NCBI GenBank assembly: GCA_947455805.1
Contig: CANGSN010000208.1
Location: 1 to 6,137 of the forward strand
Origin: Planctomycetota bacterium
Lineage (GTDB): Bacteria > Planctomycetota > UBA1135 > UBA2386
Length of the DNA stretch: 6,137 bases
Reading direction: 5' to 3'
A program made the position numbers and the translations under genes. The notes beneath the pieces were generated by a model, which saw only the letters and a program-made list of their open reading frames with translations, searched no databases and was not told where the DNA came from. Shown here in pieces: positions 1 through 6,137 of this stretch (position 1 is its first letter; the number at the start of each line of letters is the position of its first letter).

Positions 1-567
1 CGGCAGCACGAGCCGCATCAGCAGGAACAGCACGCCGAACGCGCCGAGGCTGGCCAGCGTCACCGGCACGTCCATCTGCAGCATGCGCCAGGTGCCGGCG
101 GGCAACAGGCACAGCGTGCTGCCGCCGTGCAGCAGCAGCGGGCCCATGACGAAGCGCACCAGCTCGACGTCCTGCGTCAGGCGGCTGGTGACGTCGCCGG
201 TGCGCGAGCGGTCGAACCAGGCGACCGGCAGCCGCTGCAGGTGCGCGATCGCCGCGTTCTTCAGGTCCTGTTCGACGTGGCGCGAGGCGTCGATCAGCGT
301 CTTGCGCGACACGTAGCGGCTGCCCGCCTCGAGCACCGCCAGCAGGCCGAGCCACCAGCAGGTCTCGCGCAGCAGCGCGTGGTCGCCGCCCTGGCCCAGC
401 TGGTCGAGCGTGCGGCCGAGCAGGGCCGGCATCCACAGCGACACGTAGGCATGCACGGGCACGCAGGCCGTGCCGACGAGCACGATCCACCAGTGGCGGC
501 GCAGCAGGGCGAGGGGCCGACCGAAGGCGCGGCGGAGGGAACGGAGCCAGGACAAGGCGCGCAGCAT
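1..567 (-). CDS. ABC exporter half-transporter, N-terminal part (partial, runs off left edge)
   Basis: The first 189 codons of a multidrug/lipid-type ABC exporter, read leftward from an ATG at 567; the frame is open to base 1, so the rest of the membrane domain and the ATPase domain lie outside. A basic N-terminus (residues 1-25) is followed by hydrophobic segments at about 26-50, 66-82 and 144-189. The segment at residues 93-143 is diagnostic of the ABC type 1 transmembrane domain: 'ASRHVEQDLKNAAIAHLQ', then 'RLPVAWFDRSRTGDVTSRL', then 'TQDVELVRFVMGP'. This is the cytoplasmic loop pattern known from MdlA/MdlB- and YheH/YheI-like exporters, which pump substrate out across the inner membrane, often as heterodimers. 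The substrate cannot be told from this part. No clear Shine-Dalgarno precedes the ATG, so the exact start is less certain than the identity. It is divergent from the prepilin pair and probably functionally unrelated to it. Confidence 0.88.
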   Translation of the reverse strand, partial: MLRALSWLRSLRRAFGRPLALLRRHWWIVLVGTACVPVHAYVSLWMPALLGRTLDQLGQGGDHALLRETCWWLGLLAVLEAGSRYVSRKTLIDASRHVEQDLKNAAIAHLQRLPVAWFDRSRTGDVTSRLTQDVELVRFVMGPLLLHGGSTLCLLPAGTWRMLQMDVPVTLASLGAFGVLFLLMRLVLP

Positions 568-607
568 GGGTCGCGACGCCCGGTGTTGCAAATCACGACG
601 GCTTGGG

Positions 608-639
608 CGGGACCGGTGTGCGGTCCCGGGACGGGACCG
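608..639. promoter_or_regulatory. Three-armed inverted/direct repeat, two alternative hairpins
   Basis: Three copies of one 8-base element lie in the gap between the divergent ABC and prepilin genes: CGGGACCG at 608-615, its reverse complement CGGTCCCG at 621-628, and CGGGACCG again at 632-639. The middle arm pairs perfectly over 8 bp with either neighbour, with a loop of 5 bases (616-620) or 3 bases (629-631). The two hairpins are mutually exclusive. The outer copies form a 9-bp direct repeat spaced 24 bp apart. What is seen is the repeat; a role as an operator for divergent transcription or as a leader-RNA structure before the prepilin operon is inference. No convincing -35/-10 pair was found nearby, so it cannot be placed relative to a transcription start. 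Confidence 0.45.
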
Positions 640-712
640 GGCGCACGGACGGCACCAAGCCGAGACGGCGGACTGCCGATAACCCGCCGACCATGCCGGA
701 GCCCGGACACCT

Positions 713-716
713 GGAG
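713..716 (+). promoter_or_regulatory. Shine-Dalgarno of the giant prepilin gene
   Basis: GGAG lies 9 bases before the ATG at 726. It overlaps none of the other candidate starts: the in-frame ATG at 693 is upstream of it and the ATG at 717 immediately abuts it. It therefore selects 726, which also gives a normal short prepilin leader. Confidence 0.6.
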
Positions 717-725
717 ATGCTGCCC

Positions 726-3700
726 ATGCGACACAGACATGCACGGAACGACGCCGGCTTCACGTTCGCCGAGCTGGCCTTCGCTCTGTTGATCCTGGTG
801 ATCGGCGCAGTCGTGCTGATCAACCATATCGCGGTCAACTACCAGACGACCAACACCGAACGTGATCGTGTCTGGGCCTATGCCAAGGCCCAGGCGATCC
901 TCGCCGAGATCCAAGGCTTCGTCGATCGTGGCCAGGTGGACGCGGCGGTCGACCTCGACGTGCTCGACGACGGCATCGTCAGCAAGGGCGTCATGACGAT
1001 CCAGGAGGACGCCAACGGCGCCTTGGTCGCGGCCGACCACCCGGTCTCGGGCAACTACCGGCGCGATGGCGACTGGCACTGGTGGCGCCGCATCACCGTG
1101 CAGCCGTTCCTCGGCCTCAACAACCGGAACGTGCGCTACGTCACGGTGCGCATCTTCAAGAAGGACCGCGACGGCGTCGAGCATCCCATGGCCGACCTGT
1201 CGTCGGTCATCAACTCGGCGGGCAGCGCCTTCCCGACCACGCAGGTGTTCGACGTCTACCTGTTGGCGATCGAGAACATCCCGGGATGGTGGGTCTTCAT
1301 GGACTCGATCAAGCCGTTCGTCGAGTCGATGATCACCGACCTCGAGAACCGCAATCCGGGCATGATCTTCCGCACGCACTGGATCACCAAGGCGAGCTTC
1401 GGCCGCAACCAGACCTACCGCCCGTACACCAACGACGACACCGACAGCCATGCGGTGATCCCGGACGTCTACCACTATCCGGGCCGCATGCCGGCCGGCA
1501 ACGCGTCGACCTACTACTACGTGCCGGACAACATGCGCGGTCGCATCAACTGCGACGGCGTCGAGCGCAACGGCTACGACGCGGACCTCAATCCGCACCC
1601 GTACGCGCTGGCGGACTACTTCAATCACGCGATGCGCTATCCGGAGGAGCTGGCCCTGTGGCAGCGGCGCGTCCAGGCCATCGAAGCGCGCGAGCTGGCG
1701 ATCGCCGAAGCCAAGAAGGACGGCACGCCGATCCCGCCGGAGCTGAACGACATGTCCAAGGAGCCGACCATGCGTCTGTTCCTCGAGGACCTGGTCACCA
1801 GCCCGGACAAGTACAAGAACGCGCTGGTCATCAACCTGCACGGCGAGCTGCTGCCGATGCCGGCGCTGCGCAACTTCAGCGACCCGGCGAAGAGCCCGTC
1901 GGCCTATCCGAACCTGCGTGTCGTCACGCATCCGGAGGAGCTGCGCACGAGGCGCAACCAGGCGGGCGTCACCGACTCGGTGCAGCTGCGCATGTACGCG
2001 TTCAGCCAGCACACCGCGACCTACACCGGCCCGACGATCATGCCGGAGCCGATGGTCGTCGAGATCCTCGGCGTCGACCTGACGGACTCGTCGGACCCGT
2101 CGAAGCTGGCCTCGACCTGCACGCTCAACAACGTGCCTGGCGGCGTCTCGGTGGGCGGTTCCACCAACTACTCGACGGCGTGGCTGCCGGCGAAGCACAG
2201 CAGTGACTCGCCGGTCGCGGACGAGATGTGCTACACCGCCGAGTTCGTGCCGGCGACGGGGACGGAGGAGGCGCTCACCCGCGTCTACCTGTTCAACACG
2301 CCGGTCGGGGCGCCGCCGGTGACCCAGAGTTCGCTGCAGTACGGCCTCGCCAACAGCACCCGCGCCCGGCTCTATGCGATGGACTACATCCCGTGCCCGA
2401 TCGGGGCCGGTCCGTCCTTCGCGCCGGACCTGACCAGCTCGGGTGTCGGCCCGAAGAACACCGCGCGGTGGACGCTGCGCATCGACCCGGCGGTGCTGAC
2501 CGACGACTCGTTCGTCGGCGGCAACCCACCGGGGGACGTGCTGCTGCGCATCCGCACCCGCATCGCTGCCGGCTACAACGGTGGCGACGAAGCGTGGAAG
2601 AGCAGCGGCTCGACCTGGCCGCTGAACGACCCGGACAACCTGTCGATGACCTACACCTGGTGGGCCGACAGCCGGGAGGACGTGCCGGCGACCGAGCGCG
2701 CCCAGTTCAACGGCGATCCGCGGCACCTGCCCTACAAGGATTGCTTCAACAACGGCGACGACTTCCCGAACTCGTACAACTGGTACCTCGACAACCTCGC
2801 CAACACGAACAACGCCGCGCTCGACTTCCCGGCGATCAGCTCGACCCTGCTGCGCAATCGGTGGGGTGGCGGCCAGATGTCGTGTGACGTGCCGCGTTAC
2901 TTCGACGTGATGCGCCGCGCCATCGTCAACAGCGCGGTCGTGTTCACCACGTTGACCGGCTACTCGTACTACTACCTCGGCATCGGCAACGACATCGGCT
3001 ACGACGCGGCGAACGGCTACTCCAACTCGATCCCGAGCAACCAGGTGCCGCACGGCGCCACCGGCAACGGCTTCATCAACACCATCATCGGGGCGCGCCG
3101 CTACGTGCGCGCGAACGGTGCTGGCTACTGGTGGGGCATTCCGTGGCTCGGCGAACTGTATCCGGACAATGCGGTCGCCACCTGGACCAACGGTGCGACC
3201 CCGCGGGGCAACCTCGGGGCCGGCAACACCGCAGGCAACTTCTACCAGCAGCCGTGCCAGTCGGTGTACTCGGCCAGCGGTCGACTCGCCTACGGCACGG
3301 CGATGAACAACAATCTCCAGCGCACGGCCAACCACGGTTGCACGACGCTGTTCAACATCGGTAGCTCGGCTTCGACGTTCAACCACATCGGCTCTTCGGG
3401 CGACGGCACGCTGACCACGGTCGGCTCCGAGCTCGCCTCCAACTACAGCATGACGATGCCGAGCGCGGCGCCGATCACGCGTCCGTTCCGGATCAACATG
3501 GCGTCGGCGGTGGCCGAGCACTGGAACTTCCCGCCCTACACCACGAGCCGTCACACGGCGTCGCTCTACCGGACCTACTACACCCACTCGGCGGGCATCG
3601 GCTCGGGCCTCGTCAAGCTGGTGAACGAGAGCAACTCCAGCGCCGGATACATCGTCATCAACGGCATCAGCAACGCCGTCGACAACGGCACGACCTTCAT

Positions 3701-4190
3701 CGCGAAGTTCGCCGTGCTGTCGCTGGTGCACTCGTTCTTCGAGGCCGGTAGCATCACCAACACGCTGCGCATCCCGCAGCTGCCGCGACTGGAGATCGAC
3801 TCGCCGACGGACATCACCGAACTGAACGGTCCGGCGACGATCGACATCCAGTATTCGACGACCTGGCGGCGTTGGGACGGCTTCGAGTACGCGCAGTCGG
3901 GCACGTTCAGCGAGAGCGAGCTGCTGCTCCAGTATGTGATCATGTATTCGCCGGACAACGGCACGACCTGGCTGCACGTCCAGGACGGCACGGAGGCGAC
4001 TCCGGGCACGCGCCCGACCGACAGCACCTACCTGGTGACCGACGCCGCGGTCGGTGGCGAGGTCTACTCGTGGCCGGTGCCGGAGGCGCAGTTCCCGGAG
4101 GGCAGCTACCTGCTGCGCATCGACTGCTACCGGCAGGGCGCGCAGGTCCACTACGCGTGCCATCAGACCAAGATCTTCATCCAACGCTGA
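726..4190 (+). CDS. Giant prepilin-like protein with class III signal peptide and C-terminal Ig-like domain
   Basis: An 1154-residue exported protein. Residues 1-11 (MRHRHARNDAG) form a short basic leader ending in Gly. F12 begins a mature chain with Glu at +5 (E16), followed by a hydrophobic helix to about residue 37 and an amphipathic stretch to about 70. This is the prepilin cleavage/N-methylation pattern recognised by prepilin peptidase in type IV pilus and type II secretion systems. Pilins and pseudopilins usually have about 130-350 residues, so this one is several times too long. The ectodomain is rich in Tyr, Trp, Asn, Gly and Ser and has ten Cys, suggesting disulphides outside the cytoplasm. 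A charged helix lies at about 307-331, and a motif 'NALVINLHGELLPMPALRN' at 365-383. The C-terminus (about 1022-1154) looks like an Ig/fibronectin-type beta-sandwich, with 'YSPDNGTTW' at 1074-1082 and 'WPVP' at 1116-1119. I chose ATG 726 because of the Shine-Dalgarno and leader length; the open frame extends back to 603. It is the first gene of a pair. The function is unknown; a filament-tip or surface adhesin/secretion subunit is inference. Confidence 0.85.
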   Translation: MRHRHARNDAGFTFAELAFALLILVIGAVVLINHIAVNYQTTNTERDRVWAYAKAQAILAEIQGFVDRGQVDAAVDLDVLDDGIVSKGVMTIQEDANGALVAADHPVSGNYRRDGDWHWWRRITVQPFLGLNNRNVRYVTVRIFKKDRDGVEHPMADLSSVINSAGSAFPTTQVFDVYLLAIENIPGWWVFMDSIKPFVESMITDLENRNPGMIFRTHWITKASFGRNQTYRPYTNDDTDSHAVIPDVYHYPGRMPAGNASTYYYVPDNMRGRINCDGVERNGYDADLNPHPYALADYFNHAMRYPEELALWQRRVQAIEARELAIAEAKKDGTPIPPELNDMSKEPTMRLFLEDLVTSPDKYKNALVINLHGELLPMPALRNFSDPAKSPSAYPNLRVVTHPEELRTRRNQAGVTDSVQLRMYAFSQHTATYTGPTIMPEPMVVEILGVDLTDSSDPSKLASTCTLNNVPGGVSVGGSTNYSTAWLPAKHSSDSPVADEMCYTAEFVPATGTEEALTRVYLFNTPVGAPPVTQSSLQYGLANSTRARLYAMDYIPCPIGAGPSFAPDLTSSGVGPKNTARWTLRIDPAVLTDDSFVGGNPPGDVLLRIRTRIAAGYNGGDEAWKSSGSTWPLNDPDNLSMTYTWWADSREDVPATERAQFNGDPRHLPYKDCFNNGDDFPNSYNWYLDNLANTNNAALDFPAISSTLLRNRWGGGQMSCDVPRYFDVMRRAIVNSAVVFTTLTGYSYYYLGIGNDIGYDAANGYSNSIPSNQVPHGATGNGFINTIIGARRYVRANGAGYWWGIPWLGELYPDNAVATWTNGATPRGNLGAGNTAGNFYQQPCQSVYSASGRLAYGTAMNNNLQRTANHGCTTLFNIGSSASTFNHIGSSGDGTLTTVGSELASNYSMTMPSAAPITRPFRINMASAVAEHWNFPPYTTSRHTASLYRTYYTHSAGIGSGLVKLVNESNSSAGYIVINGISNAVDNGTTFIAKFAVLSLVHSFFEAGSITNTLRIPQLPRLEIDSPTDITELNGPATIDIQYSTTWRRWDGFEYAQSGTFSESELLLQYVIMYSPDNGTTWLHVQDGTEATPGTRPTDSTYLVTDAAVGGEVYSWPVPEAQFPEGSYLLRIDCYRQGAQVHYACHQTKIFIQR

Positions 4191-4192
4191 GG
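4189..4192 (+). promoter_or_regulatory. Shine-Dalgarno overlapping the upstream stop codon
   Basis: GAGG starts inside the TGA stop of the giant prepilin gene (4188-4190) and lies 9 bases before the ATG at 4202. This arrangement implies a shared transcript and probably coupled translation of the two prepilin genes. Confidence 0.5.
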
Positions 4193-4201
4193 CGCACCAC
4201 C

Positions 4202-5236
4202 ATGAACACTTCCGTGCGTTCGCAAGCAGCAGGCTTCAGCATGATCGAACTGGTCATCGCCTCGAGTCTGCTCGGCCTGATGATCATGGCGGTCTCCACC
4301 CTCGCCGTCAGTGGCGGCGAGGCGCAGGAGTTCTCGAAGCGCCTGGGACGCGCCACCGAGGTCACGCAGGACATCGTCGACCAGATGCGCCTGGAGATGG
4401 TCTCGTGCGTGCGCGTGTTCGGCAACGACACCGAGGGCAACGCCAACCGGGCGTTGATCGACCTGACGGACGCGCCGGTGCCGCTGAGCACCGCGCGGCT
4501 GCCTTCGGTCAGCCCCAACCAGAGGCTGCAGAAGGACACCGTTGCGCTCGAGATCACCGGCAACTCGCTGTTCTTCACGCGCCTCGCGTGGAGCGACCGA
4601 TTCGTCTGTGCGAGCGGCAAGGAGTACCTCGTCGACGTCTATCGTTGGGTCTACTACTACCTGACACCGGTCGACGGTGGGCCGCAGCCCGACAACGGCA
4701 TCGGTCTCAACCTGGTCCGGGTGCTCAGCGAGCCGCTGGTCGACGCGGCGGGCATCGACCGCATCACCGACGCCACCGACCAGGCGGAGGTGTTGCTGCA
4801 TCTGGCCACGGGAACGGCCGACATCAACGGTGTGACCCATCCGCGGGCGACGGTGGTGTGGGTTCGCGGTGGCTTGCCGGCGACCACCGGGACACTGCGC
4901 CAGATCGATCTCGACGACGGCACCCTCAGCGACGATCCGATCGACGGTCGGCCGGACCCGTGGCAGATCCTGCGGTCGACCGACGAGGTCGACGAACTGC
5001 TGACCTACCGCCACCACAGCGTGGGCACCAACTACGCCCGGGCCTCGTTCGGCGTCGGTCGCTACGGCCTCGTCAGCAACGTCGGCGAGGGCTTCCCGCA
5101 CGGGTTGGAGGTGCAGATCGTCGGCCCGAGCTCGGCCCGGCAGGTCATGCTGCACCTGGTCGTGATCGGCACGCAGCTGCGCGGCCAGCAGGCTTGGGCG
5201 GACGTGCAGGTCAGCGTCGACGCTCGCGATCTCTGA
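4202..5236 (+). CDS. Minor pseudopilin, PilW/GspJ-like
   Basis: A 344-residue protein with a class III signal peptide: basic leader MNTSVRSQAAG (1-11), F12 as the first mature residue, Glu at +5 (E16), and a hydrophobic helix to about residue 35. Prepilin peptidase should cleave after G11 and methylate the new N-terminus, and the protein should then join a type II secretion or type IV pilus-like filament. The helix continues through the amphipathic 'SKRLGRATEVTQDIVDQMRL' (45-64). 'YRWVYYYLT' at 147-155 resembles the central strand region of PilW/GspJ-type minor subunits, and its length is at the upper end for them. Two Cys (69 and 136) could form a disulphide. It starts 11 bp after the giant prepilin stop, with the same leader length and cleavage context, so the two are probably co-expressed and assembled together. 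The prepilin assignment is firm; PilW versus GspJ cannot be settled. No pilus motor or peptidase gene is nearby. Confidence 0.87.
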   Translation: MNTSVRSQAAGFSMIELVIASSLLGLMIMAVSTLAVSGGEAQEFSKRLGRATEVTQDIVDQMRLEMVSCVRVFGNDTEGNANRALIDLTDAPVPLSTARLPSVSPNQRLQKDTVALEITGNSLFFTRLAWSDRFVCASGKEYLVDVYRWVYYYLTPVDGGPQPDNGIGLNLVRVLSEPLVDAAGIDRITDATDQAEVLLHLATGTADINGVTHPRATVVWVRGGLPATTGTLRQIDLDDGTLSDDPIDGRPDPWQILRSTDEVDELLTYRHHSVGTNYARASFGVGRYGLVSNVGEGFPHGLEVQIVGPSSARQVMLHLVVIGTQLRGQQAWADVQVSVDARDL

Positions 5237-5252
5237 TCCGGGCCAGCCGTTC

Positions 5253-5281
5253 CCCGGCGGCGCGATGGCGCCACCGCCGGG
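5253..5281 (+). terminator. GC-rich hairpin after the prepilin operon, possible terminator
   Basis: CCCGGCGG (5253-5260) and CCGCCGGG (5274-5281) form a perfect 8-bp stem with a 13-base loop, 17 bases past the pseudopilin stop codon. A second small stem follows: GGCAG at 5292-5296 with CTGCC at 5301-5305 and a 4-base loop. Neither is followed by a T-run, so this is not a canonical intrinsic terminator. It could instead protect the 3' end of the transcript or act with Rho. Its place between the operon and the rpoZ promoter supports a transcript boundary. Confidence 0.4.
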
Positions 5282-5314
5282 CTTGGCTTGCGGCAGGCCG
5301 CTGCCAGCTGGCCA

Positions 5315-5342
5315 TTGACTGGCCGGACGGTCGCCCTACTCT
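5315..5342 (+). promoter_or_regulatory. Candidate sigma-70-type promoter of rpoZ
   Basis: TTGACT at 5315-5320 matches five of six bases of the -35 consensus. TACTCT at 5337-5342 sits 16 bases later and keeps the conserved T, A and final T of the -10 box. Transcription would begin near 5349 and give a leader of about 36 bases before the rpoZ ATG. A direct repeat CTGGCC (5308-5313 and 5319-5324, 11 bp apart) flanks the -35 box. The call rests on consensus only. Confidence 0.4.
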
Positions 5343-5384
5343 GCTCGGCCCTCCCGGTCCCACCCCGGTAGCCCCCACAGCCTC

Positions 5385-5609
5385 ATGGAACAGAGCCTCC
5401 CCCAGGATCTCGTCAAGCAGGTCGGCGGTTCGTTCCGCCTCACGGCGCTGCTGCAGAAGCGCGTGCGCGAACTCGTCCGCGGCCAAAAGCCGCTGTTCGA
5501 GACGCGCGAACGGAACTACATCCGCATCGCCAGCGAAGAACTGAAGCGTGGCCTGATCGACCTGGTCGCCGACGAAGAGCAGACCGGTCCGACCAAGCTC
5601 GAGGTGTGA
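5385..5609 (+). CDS. rpoZ: DNA-directed RNA polymerase subunit omega
   Basis: A 74-residue omega subunit, which binds the C-terminal part of the beta-prime subunit and helps its folding and assembly into core RNA polymerase. The conserved omega N-terminal core is visible: 'LPQDLVKQVGGSFRLTALLQ' (5-24), then 'KRVRELVRGQKPLF' (25-38), parallel to E. coli omega '[24 protein letters not shown]'. The helix 'RIASEELKRGLI' (47-58) matches the 'IALREIEEGLI' region. It is a little shorter than the E. coli protein (91 residues), as in many phyla, and ends in a short acidic tail. The GG-F-LT-L-QKR-REL-RG wording is what I associate with planctomycete omega proteins. The ATG at 5385 has no Shine-Dalgarno before it (the upstream bases are C-rich), so translation may rely on another initiation mode. 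It appears to have its own promoter and to be monocistronic, without the gmk or coaBC neighbours common elsewhere. Confidence 0.9.
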   Translation: MEQSLPQDLVKQVGGSFRLTALLQKRVRELVRGQKPLFETRERNYIRIASEELKRGLIDLVADEEQTGPTKLEV

Positions 5610-5671
5610 GTCGGCCCAGCGTCGACTTGCTGTCGGCGCCTGGCGGCTTGTCGCCCCGGACGTCCTGAAGC

Positions 5672-6137
5672 CTAGCCGTCCTTCTGGCGCTCGCGTTCGA
5701 TGCGAGCGATCGCGTCGATCAGCTCCCCCGGCGTGCGCGCGGTGCCACGCGGCTCGTTGCCGACCGCGAGGTGCACGACCGGCGCTTCCTCCGCCATCAG
5801 CCCAGCTCGCCCGAGCAGAATCGGGTCGTGCTTCGGATCGAGCGTCTGCACGATGCGCGACGGCACGTAGGTGCTGAGCGCCGTGCGCCGCAGCTCGACC
5901 GTTCCCGCGGCGTCGCGGTCGCCGACGATGGTGACGAACAGCGGCGCGTAGAAGATCAGGTCGACCGCGCGCCCGTAGCCGGCGACGTAGTAGCCGTATT
6001 CCTTGTAGTCGGTGGCGAACGCTTCCAGCGTCTGCACCGCCTCCTGGTAGAAGACCAGCCGGCGCGAGAGGTAGGACAGGCGCACCAGCGACTCCGCCAT
6101 CGTCGCGTTGTCGAGGATCGAGCGGTTGCGGCGGCCC
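5672..6137 (-). CDS. YyaL-type thioredoxin-domain protein (DUF255), C-terminal part (partial, runs off right edge)
   Basis: The last 154 codons of a protein read leftward; the frame is open to the window's right end, so the ATG at 6100 is internal and not the start. The family (B. subtilis YyaL, human SPATA20) has an N-terminal thioredoxin-like domain and an alpha/alpha barrel resembling glycan-processing enzymes; its biochemical role is poorly defined. The visible part fits the C-terminal end of that family: 'DNATMAESLVRLSYL' (visible residues 9-23, matching the usual DNA-x-LLRL helix), 'YQEAVQTLEAFATDY' (a helix), then the alpha/beta tail with 'FVTIVGDRDAAGTVELRR' and 'YVPSRIV', matching the typical VVLVG-D-x-x-T-LL-x-x-x-Y-PN-VV pattern. 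The tail 'APVVHLAVGNEPRGTARTPGELIDAI' keeps the shape of the usual terminal strand and helix but lacks the Cys-containing 'VC-x-x-x-C-x-x-P' wording common there. It ends at TAG (5672-5674) and converges on rpoZ, with 62 bp between the stops. Confidence 0.72.
   Translation of the reverse strand, partial: GRRNRSILDNATMAESLVRLSYLSRRLVFYQEAVQTLEAFATDYKEYGYYVAGYGRAVDLIFYAPLFVTIVGDRDAAGTVELRRTALSTYVPSRIVQTLDPKHDPILLGRAGLMAEEAPVVHLAVGNEPRGTARTPGELIDAIARIERERQKDG

Noticed and set aside
678..683. GATAAC as a possible -10 box for the prepilin operon
   Set aside because: No acceptable -35 element lies 15-19 bases upstream, so it is too weak to list as a promoter.
603..725. N-terminal extension of the giant prepilin frame to 603, or starts at ATG 693 or 717
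   Set aside because: The extension is low-complexity Gly/Arg/Thr/Pro without an upstream Shine-Dalgarno and would run across the hairpin region. ATG 726 has GGAG 9 bases upstream and gives a normal 11-residue leader.
127..792. A 221-codon plus-strand open frame at the left end
   Set aside because: It overlaps the ABC exporter on the opposite strand and has Arg/Ala/Gln-rich shadow composition; the minus strand holds a recognisable ABC membrane domain.
1082..2206. A 374-codon plus-strand frame inside the giant prepilin gene as an overlapping gene
   Set aside because: It is Arg/His/Gly/Gln-rich, has no start signal and no recognisable domain; it is an out-of-frame shadow of the main gene.
294..4184. 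A 1296-codon open frame on the minus strand, antisense to the giant prepilin gene
   Set aside because: Its translation is Arg/Val/Asp-rich with no domain, signal or segment pattern, which is what the complement of GC-rich coding DNA gives. The plus-strand frame has a prepilin N-terminus, a Shine-Dalgarno and balanced composition.
4163..5155. A 330-codon minus-strand open frame opposite the pseudopilin gene
   Set aside because: It has the same Arg/Val/Asp-rich shadow composition and no recognisable motif; the plus strand carries a clear prepilin.
5642..5655. Small stem (GGCGG with TCGCC, loop CTTG) between the convergent rpoZ and YyaL-like genes as a bidirectional terminator
   Set aside because: There are only five pairs including one G-T, and no T-run on either strand; this is not distinguishable from chance in GC-rich DNA.

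Overview
This is a GC-rich bacterial chromosomal window. Its coding genes all have G/C-rich third positions and nothing looks recently transferred. The small omega subunit of RNA polymerase (core 'GGSFRLTALLQKRVRELVRG') resembles the omega form I associate with Planctomycetota. A very large protein carrying a prepilin-type N-terminus also fits that phylum. I therefore suggest a planctomycete or close relative with moderate confidence; no rRNA or other decisive marker is present.

Layout from left to right: (1) On the minus strand is the N-terminal 189 codons of an ABC exporter half-transporter, running off the left edge. (2) A 158-bp intergenic region lies between divergent genes and contains three arms of one 8-bp sequence that can form two mutually exclusive hairpins. 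(3) A plus-strand pair of genes, 11 bp apart, both encode proteins with class III signal peptides (prepilin N-terminal cleavage/methylation). The first is an unusually large 1154-residue protein ending in a probable Ig-like beta-sandwich; the second is a 344-residue minor pseudopilin of PilW/GspJ type. (4) A 148-bp intergenic region holds two hairpins and a plausible sigma-70-type promoter. (5) rpoZ follows on the plus strand, apparently monocistronic. (6) On the minus strand is the C-terminal end of a YyaL-type (DUF255, thioredoxin-domain) protein, running off the right edge and convergent with rpoZ.

The prepilin pair is the coherent unit. Both proteins have an 11-residue basic leader ending in Gly, then Phe, with Glu at position +5 of the mature chain. 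Both should be processed by a prepilin peptidase and inserted into a type II secretion/type IV pilus-like filament, with the giant subunit exposing a very large ectodomain. No assembly ATPase, platform protein or prepilin peptidase lies in the window, so they must be supplied from elsewhere. The most interesting items are the giant pilin-like protein and the three-armed hairpin upstream of it; I see no CRISPR array, mobile element, tRNA or rRNA.
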